A stretch of DNA of 64,000 nt, from NCBI RefSeq assembly GCF_030504545.1, contig NZ_JAUKWP010000003.1, positions 1-64,000 of the forward strand, in the 5' to 3' direction. How positions within the stretch are numbered: the first letter of the stretch is position 1; each line of letters begins with the position of its first letter. A program made the translations under genes and the position numbers. Below, one piece after another: positions 26,489-36,203 of the stretch. Under the pieces are notes generated by a model. That model was given only the letters and a program-made list of their open reading frames with translations, had not been told where the DNA came from and ran no database searches. The stretch comes from Lactobacillus sp. YT155 (GTDB lineage Bacteria; Bacillota; Bacilli; Lactobacillales; Lactobacillaceae).

Positions 26489-27241
26489 ATGACTGAACAA
26501 AAAAGTAGACTTTCTGTGGTTAAGAACAAGCAAAAACAAAAAAAGAATCGGCGAAACTTCTTCAAGGAAAACAAAAAGAATCTTGTTATCTTTGGAGTAG
26601 TTTTTGTTGTCTTAATCTGTGCTTATTTTGGTTCTTCAGTTTCCAAAGTGAAAACAGTTGAAGTCGAAGGATTGAATGAATTAGGTGAACAACAGGTTAT
26701 CGATGCTTCAAAGATTAATACCAATACGCTTATGCTTAGTGTTCTTTTTACAAAATCACAATATCAAGACAATATTTTGAACAACTTAAAATCAGTTAAG
26801 TCTGCTAGTGTTCAATTTAAGTCAATCAATCAACTAAAAATTCATGTGAAAGAATACGAGACAGTCGGTTACATTGCCAAGAATGATCAGTATTACAAGA
26901 TTCTTGTTAATGGAAAAAAATTAACTCAAGGTCAAAAGTTGCCGATTGGAAATCATCCGATTTTCGTTGATTTTAAAGATAAAAAAATTCTGGATCAAAC
27001 GATAACTGAATATAGTAAGTTAAATGCCAAGATGAAAAACTCCATTTCCGAAATAAAATATACGCCTTCTGATTTGAATAAATACAAGGCTAGATTGTTT
27101 ATGAATGACGATAATGAGGTTATAGTAGATATTAGAACTATGAGGAAGAAATTAGTCTATTATCCTAGTATTTCGAGTCAGATGGGTAAAAAAGGTGTTG
27201 TTGATTTAGAAATCGGCGCATATTCTTATCCTTTTTCTTAA
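26489..27241 (+). CDS. divIB: Cell division protein DivIB/FtsQ
   Basis: A 250-aa bitopic division protein. The cytoplasmic N-terminus is strongly basic (KNKQKQKKNRRNFFKENKKN), then one transmembrane helix (about 33-50), a POTRA domain (about 55-125, VKTVEVEGLNELGEQQVIDA) and a beta domain. It forms a complex with FtsL and DivIC. It is short for the family at the C-terminus, which lacks an extended tail. It closes the first half of the cluster; about 95 nt with a hairpin separate it from ftsA. Confidence 0.93.
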   Translation: MTEQKSRLSVVKNKQKQKKNRRNFFKENKKNLVIFGVVFVVLICAYFGSSVSKVKTVEVEGLNELGEQQVIDASKINTNTLMLSVLFTKSQYQDNILNNLKSVKSASVQFKSINQLKIHVKEYETVGYIAKNDQYYKILVNGKKLTQGQKLPIGNHPIFVDFKDKKILDQTITEYSKLNAKMKNSISEIKYTPSDLNKYKARLFMNDDNEVIVDIRTMRKKLVYYPSISSQMGKKGVVDLEIGAYSYPFS

Positions 27242-27298
27242 TTTATTAGGTTAATAGTTCAAAATTAATCTCTTTTTATGTTAAACTTTTATGGAATA

Positions 27299-27321
27299 TA
27301 TAAAGTTATAAAAACTTTATA
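27299..27321 (+). promoter_or_regulatory. Hairpin just upstream of the ftsA ribosome-binding site
   Basis: TATAAAGTT and AACTTTATA form a 9-bp stem around ATAAA, ending 4 nt before the ATGGGGGC that carries the ftsA SD. There is no T run, so it is not a terminator. It could tune ftsA translation or protect the ftsAZ mRNA. Confidence 0.5.
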
Positions 27322-27337
27322 GTCTATGGGGGCAATT

Positions 27338-28729
27338 ATGGATAATTCAGAAATTTTTGTGGGGCTAGACATTGGTACTAGCTCGATAAAAGTTGTTGTT
27401 GCCGAAGCTGTTACGGGTAAGGTTAATGTAATTGGTGTCGGTAGCCAAAGATCTGAGGGTGTAAGTCGCGGTGTTATCGTTGATATTGATAAGGCCTCAG
27501 AATCGATAAAAGCAGCCATTTCCAAGGCTGAACAACAAGCTAATTTAAAAATTGAAGACGTAGTAATCAATATTCCTTCAAGCATGCTCAAAATTGAGCC
27601 ATGCCAAAGCATGATTGCTGTCGGTACACAATCAAGAGAAATTACCGAAGATGACGTTCGTCAAGTTATGACGGCAGCTATGGTGCAAAATCTTCAGGGA
27701 CAAAGTGAAGTTGTTACATTGAAACCACTCAAATTCAGCGTGGATGGATTCAGCAATATTAGGGATCCTCGAGGCATGATTGGTGTGCGCTTAGAAATGA
27801 ACGGAATTTTGTATACTGCCCCAAGAAATATCGTATACAATCTTCAATCAGCAGTTAAAAAAGCTGGTTTGAATATATCTCATGAAGTAGTTGCTCCAGT
27901 TGCCCTAAGTAATATTGCTTTATCTGAAGGTGAACGTAACTTTGGTTCAATTATTATTGAAATGGGTGCTGGTCAAACCTCAGCTTCTGTAATTCATGAT
28001 AAGTCATTGAAGATGACAGAAGTTGATTACGAAGGTGGTAATCATATAACTCATGATATTTCGGTGGTTTTAAATACTAACGTTGAAAATGCCAGCCACT
28101 ATAAGATTTATTATGGTAATGCTGATTCAAACTTGGTTTCAGATAATGAAGTTTTCCCAGCAGAAATTGTTGGTAAAAACGAACCAGAAAATGTTTCAAC
28201 TAAGTATCTATCAGAAATCATTGAAGCTAGGTTAGAACAGATTTTTAGTCGACTCAAGACTAAGCTTGAAGAAAGTAATGCACTTGATTTACCAGGTGGT
28301 ATAATTATTACCGGTGGGGTAGCTGCTACGCCAGGGATTGATTCATTAGCTAGCCGAATCTTCCAAGTTAATACAAAGGTTTATATTCCTCAACAAGTAG
28401 GAATGCGTTATCCAGCCTTTTCAATTGGATTGGGAGATGTTTATTACGCTGCAATGCTATCAGATATCGATAAGATTGCTAATAGTATTGTTACTGGTAA
28501 TTCAATCGATCTTGGTGGTAATCAAGCAGCAAAAGAACCTACCAATACTCAAGGATTGATGGGAAGATTTACCAATAAAAAAGATTCACCTCAACCAAAG
28601 AGTACTAAAGAAACAAATAATCCTGCTGTTGATCGTCAAAAACCAGAAGTAAATAATCAATCAGTAGATAATAAAACTAAAAAAACAGGAAATGCAGTTA
28701 AAGGATTTTGGAATAAGTTTTTTGACTAA
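27338..28729 (+). CDS. ftsA: Cell division protein FtsA
   Basis: A 463-aa actin-like protein that tethers FtsZ to the membrane. ATP-binding VGLDIGTSSIKVVV at the N-terminus, the 1C domain (about 85-165), IIEMGAGQTSASVI, and GGIIITGGVAATPGI. A 70-residue polar Asn/Lys-rich linker then leads to an amphipathic C-terminal helix (KGFWNKFFD) that acts as the membrane anchor. ATG 27338 is chosen because GGGGG at 27328-27332 serves as SD; an ATG at 27326 overlaps that stretch. Confidence 0.97.
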   Translation: MDNSEIFVGLDIGTSSIKVVVAEAVTGKVNVIGVGSQRSEGVSRGVIVDIDKASESIKAAISKAEQQANLKIEDVVINIPSSMLKIEPCQSMIAVGTQSREITEDDVRQVMTAAMVQNLQGQSEVVTLKPLKFSVDGFSNIRDPRGMIGVRLEMNGILYTAPRNIVYNLQSAVKKAGLNISHEVVAPVALSNIALSEGERNFGSIIIEMGAGQTSASVIHDKSLKMTEVDYEGGNHITHDISVVLNTNVENASHYKIYYGNADSNLVSDNEVFPAEIVGKNEPENVSTKYLSEIIEARLEQIFSRLKTKLEESNALDLPGGIIITGGVAATPGIDSLASRIFQVNTKVYIPQQVGMRYPAFSIGLGDVYYAAMLSDIDKIANSIVTGNSIDLGGNQAAKEPTNTQGLMGRFTNKKDSPQPKSTKETNNPAVDRQKPEVNNQSVDNKTKKTGNAVKGFWNKFFD

Positions 28730-28762
28730 AAACTCTGGAATCAGATTAGGAGAGACATTGAT

Positions 28763-30049
28763 ATGGAATATTCATTAGATTCACAAAATAATACCTCAGC
28801 CGTAATCAAAGTTATTGGTGTTGGTGGTGCCGGCGGAAACGCTGTTAATAGAATGATTAAAGAGGGTATTAGTGGAGTTGAGTTTATTGTTGCTAATACT
28901 GATGTTCAAGCTCTAGAAAATTCCCAAGCTGAAAAAAGAATTCAAATTGGTCCTAAGTTAACTCGTGGACTAGGAGCTGGAGCTAATCCAGAAATTGGTG
29001 AAAAAGCAGCTGAAGAAAGTGAAACAGAAATTCAAGAAGCTCTTGCTGGAGCAGATATGATTTTTGTAACTGCCGGAATGGGTGGTGGTACTGGTACAGG
29101 TGCTGCACCTGTTATCGCTCGAATTGCTAAAGACAGTGGAGCTTTAACCGTTGGAGTTGTTACCAAACCATTTATCTTTGAAGGTCAAAATAAAGACCGC
29201 AATGCGATTGATGGAATTGCTAAGCTAAAGGCAAACGTTGATTCCTTAATCCTAATTGCTAACAACAAGTTGCTTGAAATTGTTGATAAACGTACACCAA
29301 TCGATGAAGCTTTCCAATTTGCTGATGATGTATTGAGACAAGGCGTTCAAGGGATCTCAGATTTAATTACTTCAGCTGGATATGTTAACGTCGACTTTGC
29401 TGACGTTAAGACAGTGATGGAAAAACAAGGTGCTGCCTTGATGGGAATTGGTCAAGCAAGTGGTGAAGATCGTATTCAAAAAGCTACAAGCATGGCAATT
29501 TCTTCTCCATTACTTGAAGTTTCAATCGATGGTGCTGAACAAGTATTGATTAATATTACTGGTGGAGCAGATCTTTCACTATTTGAAGCCCAAGAAGCTT
29601 CCGAAATTGTCCAAGATGCTGCTGGTAGTGATATCAATGTTATCTTTGGTACTTCTATTGATGAAAACCTTGGTGATGAAGTTAAAGTTTCTGTTATTGC
29701 TACAGGAATTGACAAGTCACAACAAGGTGGTGGATCTTCAGTTGGAGGATTCAAATCATCATTTGGTTCAAGTGACAGTGCTACTGTTGCTCAACCAAAT
29801 ACACCTAATCAAACTGCTACAGAAAATAAATCAAATGAAAGTAACGATCCATTTGATATTTGGAATGACACACCAAAAGATCAAGCACCAGAACCAATGC
29901 CAACCAATGAAGAAGCTAATGCACAAACAAGTACTCCAAATGTTGACTCTCAAGAATTTGATCTTTTCAATGACAATTCAAACATTGATGAAATTAAAGA
30001 TAGTGATGATTCTACACCACCATTCTTTAAGCGTAGACGTCCAGAATAG
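28763..30049 (+). CDS. ftsZ: Cell division protein FtsZ
   Basis: A 428-aa tubulin homologue that forms the Z ring. Tubulin signature GGGTGTG at 107-113, N-terminal [13 protein letters not shown] nucleotide-binding loop, and the T7 synergy region. After about residue 320 comes a disordered Ser/Asn/Gln/Pro linker of about 90 residues, then the conserved C-terminal peptide ([12 protein letters not shown]) that binds FtsA, SepF and EzrA; all three partners are encoded in this window. Confidence 0.99.
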   Translation: MEYSLDSQNNTSAVIKVIGVGGAGGNAVNRMIKEGISGVEFIVANTDVQALENSQAEKRIQIGPKLTRGLGAGANPEIGEKAAEESETEIQEALAGADMIFVTAGMGGGTGTGAAPVIARIAKDSGALTVGVVTKPFIFEGQNKDRNAIDGIAKLKANVDSLILIANNKLLEIVDKRTPIDEAFQFADDVLRQGVQGISDLITSAGYVNVDFADVKTVMEKQGAALMGIGQASGEDRIQKATSMAISSPLLEVSIDGAEQVLINITGGADLSLFEAQEASEIVQDAAGSDINVIFGTSIDENLGDEVKVSVIATGIDKSQQGGGSSVGGFKSSFGSSDSATVAQPNTPNQTATENKSNESNDPFDIWNDTPKDQAPEPMPTNEEANAQTSTPNVDSQEFDLFNDNSNIDEIKDSDDSTPPFFKRRRPE

Positions 30050-30069
30050 GAAAGTAGAGGACTAAGATT

Positions 30070-30462
30070 ATGGCTTTTGAAAAACTAAGTAATTTCTTCG
30101 GTATGAGTGATGAAGAAAACTACAATACAAATAATGAAGTAAATGAAGAATATATCAGTGAAGAATATACTGATGAAAAAGTAGTACCTATGTCTGCTGC
30201 AAATAATCCTAAAAAGACAAGTAAAATTGTCATTTCAGAACCAGTTGCATATTCAGATACTAAAGATATTGCAAAGATGCTACTTTCAAATAAAGCAGTT
30301 ATCGTTAACTTTTCTAAGATTGATGACAGTCAATCAAAGAGAATTGTTGACTTCTTGACAGGTACTTTGTTTGCTATTGATGGTGAAATCAAAAATGTTG
30401 GTGATAAAATTTTCTTATGTACACCACAAAAATTTGAAGTTAACCAAAGCAATTCAAATTAA
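30070..30462 (+). CDS. sepF: Cell division protein SepF
   Basis: A 130-aa FtsZ-binding protein that curves into rings and can anchor the Z ring through an N-terminal amphipathic helix (MAFEKLSNFFGM). An acidic linker (about 15-50) precedes the SepF/DUF552 domain with VNFSKIDDSQSKRIVDFLTG and GDKIFLCTPQKFEV. It follows ftsZ by 20 nt, in the standard position. Confidence 0.96.
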   Translation: MAFEKLSNFFGMSDEENYNTNNEVNEEYISEEYTDEKVVPMSAANNPKKTSKIVISEPVAYSDTKDIAKMLLSNKAVIVNFSKIDDSQSKRIVDFLTGTLFAIDGEIKNVGDKIFLCTPQKFEVNQSNSN

Positions 30463-30485
30463 TTAAGTAAAAAAGGATAAAAGCA

Positions 30486-30749
30486 TTGGATAGTATATTT
30501 ATAGGTTTGCCTTATGTAATCGCACGATTAATTGGGGCTTACGAAGTTCTTATCATAATATATGCTTTATTATCATGGTTTCCGGGGGCGTATCGGTCTA
30601 AGTTAGGACAAATTCTAACAAGGATGGTTGCTCCTTTTTTAAATATGATAGATAGAGTTGTTCCATCAATTATGGGAATGAGTTTTGCACCATTAATTGC
30701 CATAATCCTATTAGAAATCTTAAGTAGAATATTGTTGAGTATTTTATAA
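30486..30749 (+). CDS. ylmG: YggT/YlmG family membrane protein
   Basis: An 87-aa protein with two hydrophobic segments (about 5-28 and 60-85) and the family's YALLSWFPGAYRSKLGQIL loop, which is typical of the YggT repeat. The family is linked genetically to division and osmotic tolerance, without a defined activity. TTG 30486 is the start, with AAAGGATAAA upstream. It lies between sepF and ylmH, its usual place. Confidence 0.9.
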   Translation: MDSIFIGLPYVIARLIGAYEVLIIIYALLSWFPGAYRSKLGQILTRMVAPFLNMIDRVVPSIMGMSFAPLIAIILLEILSRILLSIL

Positions 30750-30751
30750 AA

Positions 30752-31528
30752 ATGAGCTCAGAATATTTTCGACCAGAAGAAGAGCGTTTCATTCAAAGAA
30801 TGGAAGAGCTCTTTTTACGCGCAGAACAAAAAAACTATTTTCAAGTTACTAGCTTCTTAAATCAAAGAGAACAGTATATTCTTGAAAACATTAGTCATAA
30901 CTATCCAGAAACAGATTTGTATTTCAATGGTGGCGGATATAAGAATGAACGTCAAAGAGCGATAATAGCTCCGAAGTATTATCAACTCGAAAAAAGTGAC
31001 TTTCAAATTCAAGCAATTTCTATTCGTTACGCTGAGAAATTTAATAAGCTAAAGCATTCGCAAATTTTAGGTGCTCTCGTTAATTTAGGTATTGATCGTA
31101 ATAGTTATGGCGATATTATTACCGATGGCCATTACTGGCAGTTTTTTGTCATTGATACGATGAGTGAATTAGTAGTTGAACAAGTGAAGAGAATTGGTAG
31201 TAATTCTGTCAGTTTGCACAAAATAAATTCTGATCAACTATTACTTCCTACTGACGATTATGAACTAATGAATATTGTCAGTCGTTCGTTTCGAGTTGAT
31301 AGTATTACTGCTAGTGTTTTTAACTTCTCCAGGCAAACTGGCAAAGACTTAATTGCAAATGGCAAAGTAACTGTTAATTGGATTAAAACTAGTAAGGCGG
31401 ATTATTTCATTTCAATCAATGATGTGATTAGTGTTCGTGGTTATGGCAGAGTTAAAATTAATGAGATTTATGGACAAACGCAAAATTCCAAATGGAAACT
31501 GAGTGTGAGTGCAATTAAGAAGAAATAA
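30752..31528 (+). CDS. ylmH: YlmH family S4-domain RNA-binding protein
   Basis: A 258-aa protein: an N-terminal RRM-like domain, a middle domain with LGALVNLGIDRNSYGDIITD, and a C-terminal S4 RNA-binding domain (about 183-245). YlmH homologues have been linked to recycling of obstructed large ribosomal subunits. It starts 2 nt after ylmG and is the last gene of the cluster; divIVA, which commonly follows in Firmicutes, is not here. Confidence 0.93.
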   Translation: MSSEYFRPEEERFIQRMEELFLRAEQKNYFQVTSFLNQREQYILENISHNYPETDLYFNGGGYKNERQRAIIAPKYYQLEKSDFQIQAISIRYAEKFNKLKHSQILGALVNLGIDRNSYGDIITDGHYWQFFVIDTMSELVVEQVKRIGSNSVSLHKINSDQLLLPTDDYELMNIVSRSFRVDSITASVFNFSRQTGKDLIANGKVTVNWIKTSKADYFISINDVISVRGYGRVKINEIYGQTQNSKWKLSVSAIKKK

Positions 31529-31532
31529 TGAC

Positions 31533-31561
31533 TGGAAAAAAAACAGTTTTTCCACTATAAT
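31533..31561 (+). promoter_or_regulatory. ileS promoter
   Basis: TGGAAA (31533-31538), 17-nt spacer, TATAAT (31556-31561). An inverted repeat TGGAAAAA...TTTTTCCA spans the -35 and spacer. Confidence 0.6.
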
Positions 31562-31567
31562 CAGTAA

Positions 31568-31737
31568 AGTAAATCAAAAGACAAGTTTCAAAATTAACAT
31601 TAAAGCGAGTCAACAAGTGGTGTGAGGTTGATAATGCTCTGGTTTTGAAATATCACTTTTGAATAAGTTATTAATAAAGTTTCAATTATTTAAGGTGGTA
31701 TAGCGATTAACTCGTCCGTTTAGGGCGAGTTTTTTTA
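31568..31737 (+). promoter_or_regulatory. T-box riboswitch controlling ileS
   Basis: A leader of about 170 nt has a GTTTCAAAA/TTTTGAAAT stem, the T-box AAGGTGGTATAGCG (31692-31705, acceptor-pairing TGGT at 31696-31699), and a terminator AACTCGTCC/GGGCGAGTT (31709-31731) with Ts. ATC at 31652-31654, on the 3' side of stem I, is a possible Ile specifier. The T-box departs from consensus (TATAGCG for TACCGCG). Confidence 0.82.
31709..31737 (+). terminator. Regulated terminator of the ileS T-box
   Basis: AACTCGTCC pairs with GGGCGAGTT (one G-U) around GTTTA, then TTTTTT. Confidence 0.88.
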
Positions 31738-31750
31738 TAGGAGGAAGTAC

Positions 31751-34528
31751 ATGAAGACAAAAGAAACTCTTAACCTAGGTGCAACAGAATTTCCTATGCG
31801 TGGGAACTTACCTAACATGGAAGCTACTTGGGAACAAGAATGGGAAGATAATGACCTATATAACAAACGTCAGGCATTAAACGAAGGGAAACCATCATAT
31901 ACATTACATGATGGACCTCCATTTGCTAACGGAAATATTCACATGGGTCACGCTCTAAACAAGATTTCTAAAGATATCATTGTCAGATACAAGTCAATGA
32001 GTGGTTTTAGAGCACCGTTTGTTCCGGGATGGGATACTCATGGACTTCCAATTGAACAACAATTAGCCAAAAAAGGTGTGAAGAGAAAAGAGATGACCTT
32101 GGCTGAATATCGTCAATTATGTTTCGATTACGCCATGGGTGAAATTGATAAGCAAAGAGCTGATTTCAAACGCTTGGGAATTTCTGCCGACTGGGAGAAT
32201 CCTTATATTACTTTGCAACCAGAGTTTGAAAAAGAAGAAGTGAAAATGTTTGGTGAAATGGTCGAAAAAGGCTATATCTACCGTGGTAAAAAACCAGTTT
32301 ATTGGTCACCATCATCGGAATCAACTCTAGCTGAAGCTGAAATTGAATATCATGACATTAAGTCACCTTCACTTTATGTTGCTTTCAAAGTAAAAGATGG
32401 TAAAGGAATTCTAGATACTGATACTTCCTTCATTATCTGGACAACTACACCTTGGACCTTGCCTGCTAATGTGGCAATTGCTGTAAATCCAAGATTTGAA
32501 TACTCATTAATTAATGCTGATGGCAAGAAATACGTTGTTGCCACAGAACGACTAAATGCAATTACCGAAGCATTTGAATTCAAAAACGTTGAAACTCTAA
32601 AAATTATTAAGGGTAAAGACTTAGAAATGATGACTGCTCAACATCCTTTCTATGATCGTGATTCACTAGTGATCTTAGGTAATCACGTTACTCTTGATGA
32701 TGGTTCTGGTTTAGTTCACACTGCTCCTGGACATGGTAGCGATGACTACAATGCGGGAATGAAATATAAATTACCAGTACTATCTCCAGTTGATGAACAC
32801 GGAGTGATGACTGATGAAGCACCTGGATTTGAAGGCCAATACTACGATGATATCAATAAGCCAGTTGTCGAATTGTTAAAAGAAAAAGGAGCTCTTCTAA
32901 AATTAAGCTTCTTTACTCATAGTTATCCTCATGACTGGCGTACAAAGAAACCAGTTATCTTTAGAGCTACTCCACAATGGTTTGCCTCAATTGATCCATT
33001 TAGAGAACAAATCTTGGCTGAAATTCAAAAAGTTAATTTCTCACCTGAATGGGGTAAAACTCGTCTTTACAATATGATTAAAGACCGTGGTGATTGGGTA
33101 ATTTCTCGACAACGCGCTTGGGGTGTACCACTACCAATTTTCTATGCTGAAAATGGTGACCCAATCATGACTAAAGAAACCATTGACCATGTTGCTGAAT
33201 TGTTTGGTGAATTTGGCTCAAATGTCTGGTTTGAAAGAGAAGCTAAGGACTTATTACCAGAAGGATTTACTCATCCATCAAGTCCTAATGGTGAATTCAC
33301 CAAAGAAACAGATATCATGGATGTTTGGTTTGATTCTGGTTCAAGTCATCGTGGCGTCTTAAAAGCTCGTCCAGAACTAGATTTTCCTGCTGATCTATAT
33401 CTAGAAGGTTCAGATCAATATCGTGGATGGTTCAACTCAAGTTTAATCACTTCAGTGGCTACTAATGGTCAAGCTCCATATAAAAATATTCTCTCTCAAG
33501 GATTTACTTTAGATAAGAATGGTCACAAGATGAGTAAATCATTAGGTAACACAATTTTGCCTAGTGATATCGAAAAACAATTCGGTGCCGAAATTATTCG
33601 TCTTTGGGTGGCTTCAGTTGATACTAGTTCTGACGTTCCTGTGGGAGTAGATTCATTCAAACAAATTTCAGAAGTTTATCGTAAAATCAGAAATACCATG
33701 CGTTTCATGTTAGCAAATACCGATGATTTTGATCCTAAAACCAATCGAGTTGAATACGCTGATTTACGCTCGGTAGATCAATTTATGGTCTCGAAATTAA
33801 ACAAATTGATTAACTCAGTTTTGAACAATTACAATAACAATGACTTCTCAGCTGTCTATAAAGAAGTTATGTCCTTTATTACAAATGAAATGTCAGCATT
33901 CTATCTAGATTTTGCTAAAGACGTTGTATATATCGATAGTGCTGATAGTCATGCACGTCGTTGCATGCAAACTGTGATGTATGATGCTGTGGTTAAAATC
34001 ACTAAAGTGTTGACACCAATCTTGCCATTCACGATGGAACAAATTTGGAAATATCTCAAAGAAGATGAAGAATTTGTTCAATTGGCTGAAATGCCAGGTG
34101 AGGAAAATGCTGATGATGAACAACTACTTAACGATTGGCAAGCATTCTTGAGTATCAGAGATGATGTATTAAAATCTCTTGAAGAAGCCCGTAATAACAA
34201 GTTGATTGGTAAATCAATGGAAGCTAAAGTCATAATTTTTGCTGACGACGAAACCAAGACCTTACTTGAAGGACTAGATAGTGATTTGGGACAATTATTA
34301 ATTGTTTCCGGATTCTCGTTGGAAGAAATGAGTGCTGCAAGTTCTCAAGCAGACGAATATCAAAACGTGAAAGTTTTGGTTGAAAAAGCTGATGGAGAAG
34401 TTTGTCAAAGATGTCGTATGACTAAGACAGATGTTGGTGAGGATACTCAATTACCTAATTTATGCCAACGTTGTGCTAAAATAGTTCATGAAGATTATCC
34501 TCAAGCAGTTGCGGAAGGACTAGAATAA
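31751..34528 (+). CDS. ileS: Isoleucyl-tRNA synthetase
   Basis: A 925-aa class Ia synthetase. HIGH motif as HMGH at 64-67, a CP1 editing domain ([16 protein letters not shown]), KMSKS at 593-597, the helical anticodon domain, and a C-terminal zinc finger with four cysteines in two CQRC-type pairs (near 885-910). This is the bacterial type with a C-terminal zinc site that is sensitive to mupirocin. The SD is AGGAGG, upstream of ATG. Its stop codon is immediately followed by the start of the cold-shock-like gene. Confidence 0.98.
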   Translation: MKTKETLNLGATEFPMRGNLPNMEATWEQEWEDNDLYNKRQALNEGKPSYTLHDGPPFANGNIHMGHALNKISKDIIVRYKSMSGFRAPFVPGWDTHGLPIEQQLAKKGVKRKEMTLAEYRQLCFDYAMGEIDKQRADFKRLGISADWENPYITLQPEFEKEEVKMFGEMVEKGYIYRGKKPVYWSPSSESTLAEAEIEYHDIKSPSLYVAFKVKDGKGILDTDTSFIIWTTTPWTLPANVAIAVNPRFEYSLINADGKKYVVATERLNAITEAFEFKNVETLKIIKGKDLEMMTAQHPFYDRDSLVILGNHVTLDDGSGLVHTAPGHGSDDYNAGMKYKLPVLSPVDEHGVMTDEAPGFEGQYYDDINKPVVELLKEKGALLKLSFFTHSYPHDWRTKKPVIFRATPQWFASIDPFREQILAEIQKVNFSPEWGKTRLYNMIKDRGDWVISRQRAWGVPLPIFYAENGDPIMTKETIDHVAELFGEFGSNVWFEREAKDLLPEGFTHPSSPNGEFTKETDIMDVWFDSGSSHRGVLKARPELDFPADLYLEGSDQYRGWFNSSLITSVATNGQAPYKNILSQGFTLDKNGHKMSKSLGNTILPSDIEKQFGAEIIRLWVASVDTSSDVPVGVDSFKQISEVYRKIRNTMRFMLANTDDFDPKTNRVEYADLRSVDQFMVSKLNKLINSVLNNYNNNDFSAVYKEVMSFITNEMSAFYLDFAKDVVYIDSADSHARRCMQTVMYDAVVKITKVLTPILPFTMEQIWKYLKEDEEFVQLAEMPGEENADDEQLLNDWQAFLSIRDDVLKSLEEARNNKLIGKSMEAKVIIFADDETKTLLEGLDSDLGQLLIVSGFSLEEMSAASSQADEYQNVKVLVEKADGEVCQRCRMTKTDVGEDTQLPNLCQRCAKIVHEDYPQAVAEGLE

Positions 34529-34729
34529 ATGTTTACAGGAAAAGTTACCAATTTTGATGCAAAAAAAGGGTACGGTTTTATTGAAGATGAAAAAGGTGAA
34601 CGCTATTTTGCTTTCATCACTTCATTTAAAAATCGTGATGAGAAAAGAATCGTCAATAATTGTGAAGTAGAATTCGAAGTGGCGCCTGGCTTAAAAGGAC
34701 CACAAGCTGTAAATATAAATTTGTTGTAA
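34529..34729 (+). CDS. Cold-shock-domain protein, divergent
   Basis: A 66-aa OB-fold protein of cold-shock type. RNP1 is intact (KGYGFIED, 13-20). RNP2, normally VFVHFSAI, is changed to YFAFITSF, losing the histidine but keeping aromatics. Such proteins bind single-stranded RNA and melt structure. The ATG directly abuts the ileS stop with no intergenic base, so it is translated by coupling from the T-box-controlled ileS mRNA; a GGAAGGACTAGAATAA segment inside the end of ileS can serve as SD. Confidence 0.88.
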   Translation: MFTGKVTNFDAKKGYGFIEDEKGERYFAFITSFKNRDEKRIVNNCEVEFEVAPGLKGPQAVNINLL

Positions 34730-34731
34730 AA

Positions 34732-34760
34732 TGAGAAGTACAAATAGGTACTTCTTTTAT
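34732..34760 (+). terminator. Terminator of the ileS operon
   Basis: AGAAGTAC pairs with GTACTTCT around AAATAG, then TTTAT. Confidence 0.85.
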
Positions 34761-34784
34761 TTTTGAAAAAGGGTGTTCGTTATT

Positions 34785-36203
34785 ATGAATAAAGATTTGA
34801 ATCCGAATCGATGGAAAATATTGATTGCGGTTAATTTATTTACTTTCATGTCAGTGTTGGATGGAAGTATTGTTAATATTGCTCTTCCAGTTATGAGTAA
34901 AGATTTGCATGTGCCGATGAACAAGGCAGAATGGGTGGTTTCAATTTATTTAATTGTTATCTGTGCCTTTTTGATTTTATTTGGAAAAATTGCCGATTCA
35001 GTTGGTAAGACCAAAATTTTCCAATTAGGTGGATTATTATTTATTATCGGTTCACTGTTATGTGGAATTAGCGTCTCGTTTGAATTCTTACTATTCAGTC
35101 GAGTTGTTCAAGCAATTGGTGCGGCGATGACGATGTGTACCAATAATGGAATTATTACTGAAGTATTTCCTGCTAATGAACGTGGTCAAGCTTTAGGCTG
35201 GGTCGGATCGTTTGTTGCGCTTGGATCGATTGCCGGACCAGGATTAGGTGGAATGATTTTGGCAGTATTTCCTTGGGGATATATCTTTTTAGTTAATGTA
35301 CCAGTAGGTGTCCTAGCTTATATTTTTGGAAGAATTTATCTTCCCAAAAAAGAGAACACCACACCTAGCAAAATTGATTTTCAGGGATTTGCTTATTATT
35401 TTATAGCGATTATTAGTCTATTTGGAGCAATCTTTGTTGGCCAAGAAATAGGCTTTGGTGATTTGAGAATAATTGCTGCCTTTCTTGTAGCAGTTATTAT
35501 GTTTATTGTTTTTGTCCTCCGTTCAAATAAAACGAAGAATCCACTAATTAATTTTTCAATTTTTAAAAATGGTAACTTCACCATTAGTTTATTAGTCGGT
35601 TTTCTTATTTTTGTTACTAACTTCTTTTTTAACGTTATCTCACCATTCTATTTTCAAAATGCTTTAGGATTTTCAGCTGCTCACGCTGGATATATGTTAA
35701 TGATTTTCCCATTAGTCCAAGTAATTGTGGCTCCGTTTGCGGGAAGATTATCTGATCGATTTAATTCGATGTTATTAACCATCATTGGTCTATCAGTAAT
35801 CTTCATCTGTCAATTGTTCCTAATAACAGTCGGCTTAGATACTCCGTTATGGACGATTATGATTTTTATTGGTCTATTTGGATTTGGAAATGGTGTTTTC
35901 CAATCACCCAATAATTCAATTATTATGAGTTCAGTTGATTTCAAATATTTGGGAATTGCGGGAAGTTTGAATGCTTTAGCACGAAATATGGGTATGGTTA
36001 TTGGAATTTCTTTAGCAACTACTATATTATTTAGTTCAATGAGTCATTCGGCTGGATATAAAGTCACAACTTACTTAGCTAGTCATCCTGATTTTTTCAT
36101 TAGTGGAATGCACGTTGTCTTTATATCTGCCGCTATCATTTGTTTCGTTGCCTTAATTTTGACAGGAGTTCGTTGGTATAAATCAAATGCAGAACAAAAG
36201 TAA
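34785..36203 (+). CDS. MFS drug exporter, DHA2 (14-helix) family
   Basis: A 472-aa polytopic protein with about 14 transmembrane helices, the EmrB/QacA architecture for proton-driven efflux of drugs or other hydrophobic compounds. The first helix has FTFMSVLDGSIVNIALPVMS, the usual DHA2 motif D1 (LDxTxVNxALP); GKIADSVGKTKIF matches MFS motif A and GLGGMI matches motif C. The start is ATG 34785 with AAGGGTG at 34769-34775. It begins a run of closely packed genes through mtnN. Substrate unknown. Confidence 0.92.
   Translation: MNKDLNPNRWKILIAVNLFTFMSVLDGSIVNIALPVMSKDLHVPMNKAEWVVSIYLIVICAFLILFGKIADSVGKTKIFQLGGLLFIIGSLLCGISVSFEFLLFSRVVQAIGAAMTMCTNNGIITEVFPANERGQALGWVGSFVALGSIAGPGLGGMILAVFPWGYIFLVNVPVGVLAYIFGRIYLPKKENTTPSKIDFQGFAYYFIAIISLFGAIFVGQEIGFGDLRIIAAFLVAVIMFIVFVLRSNKTKNPLINFSIFKNGNFTISLLVGFLIFVTNFFFNVISPFYFQNALGFSAAHAGYMLMIFPLVQVIVAPFAGRLSDRFNSMLLTIIGLSVIFICQLFLITVGLDTPLWTIMIFIGLFGFGNGVFQSPNNSIIMSSVDFKYLGIAGSLNALARNMGMVIGISLATTILFSSMSHSAGYKVTTYLASHPDFFISGMHVVFISAAIICFVALILTGVRWYKSNAEQK

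Noticed and set aside
29562-30065. A 167-codon alternative frame inside ftsZ
   Set aside because: It overlaps the linker and C-terminal peptide of FtsZ in another frame; its Leu/Lys/His-rich composition is typical of a shadow frame.
30752-31750. A hidden divIVA gene in another frame near ylmH
   Set aside because: Only about 220 bases separate ylmH and ileS, and they are filled by the promoter and T-box; no coiled-coil frame exists there.
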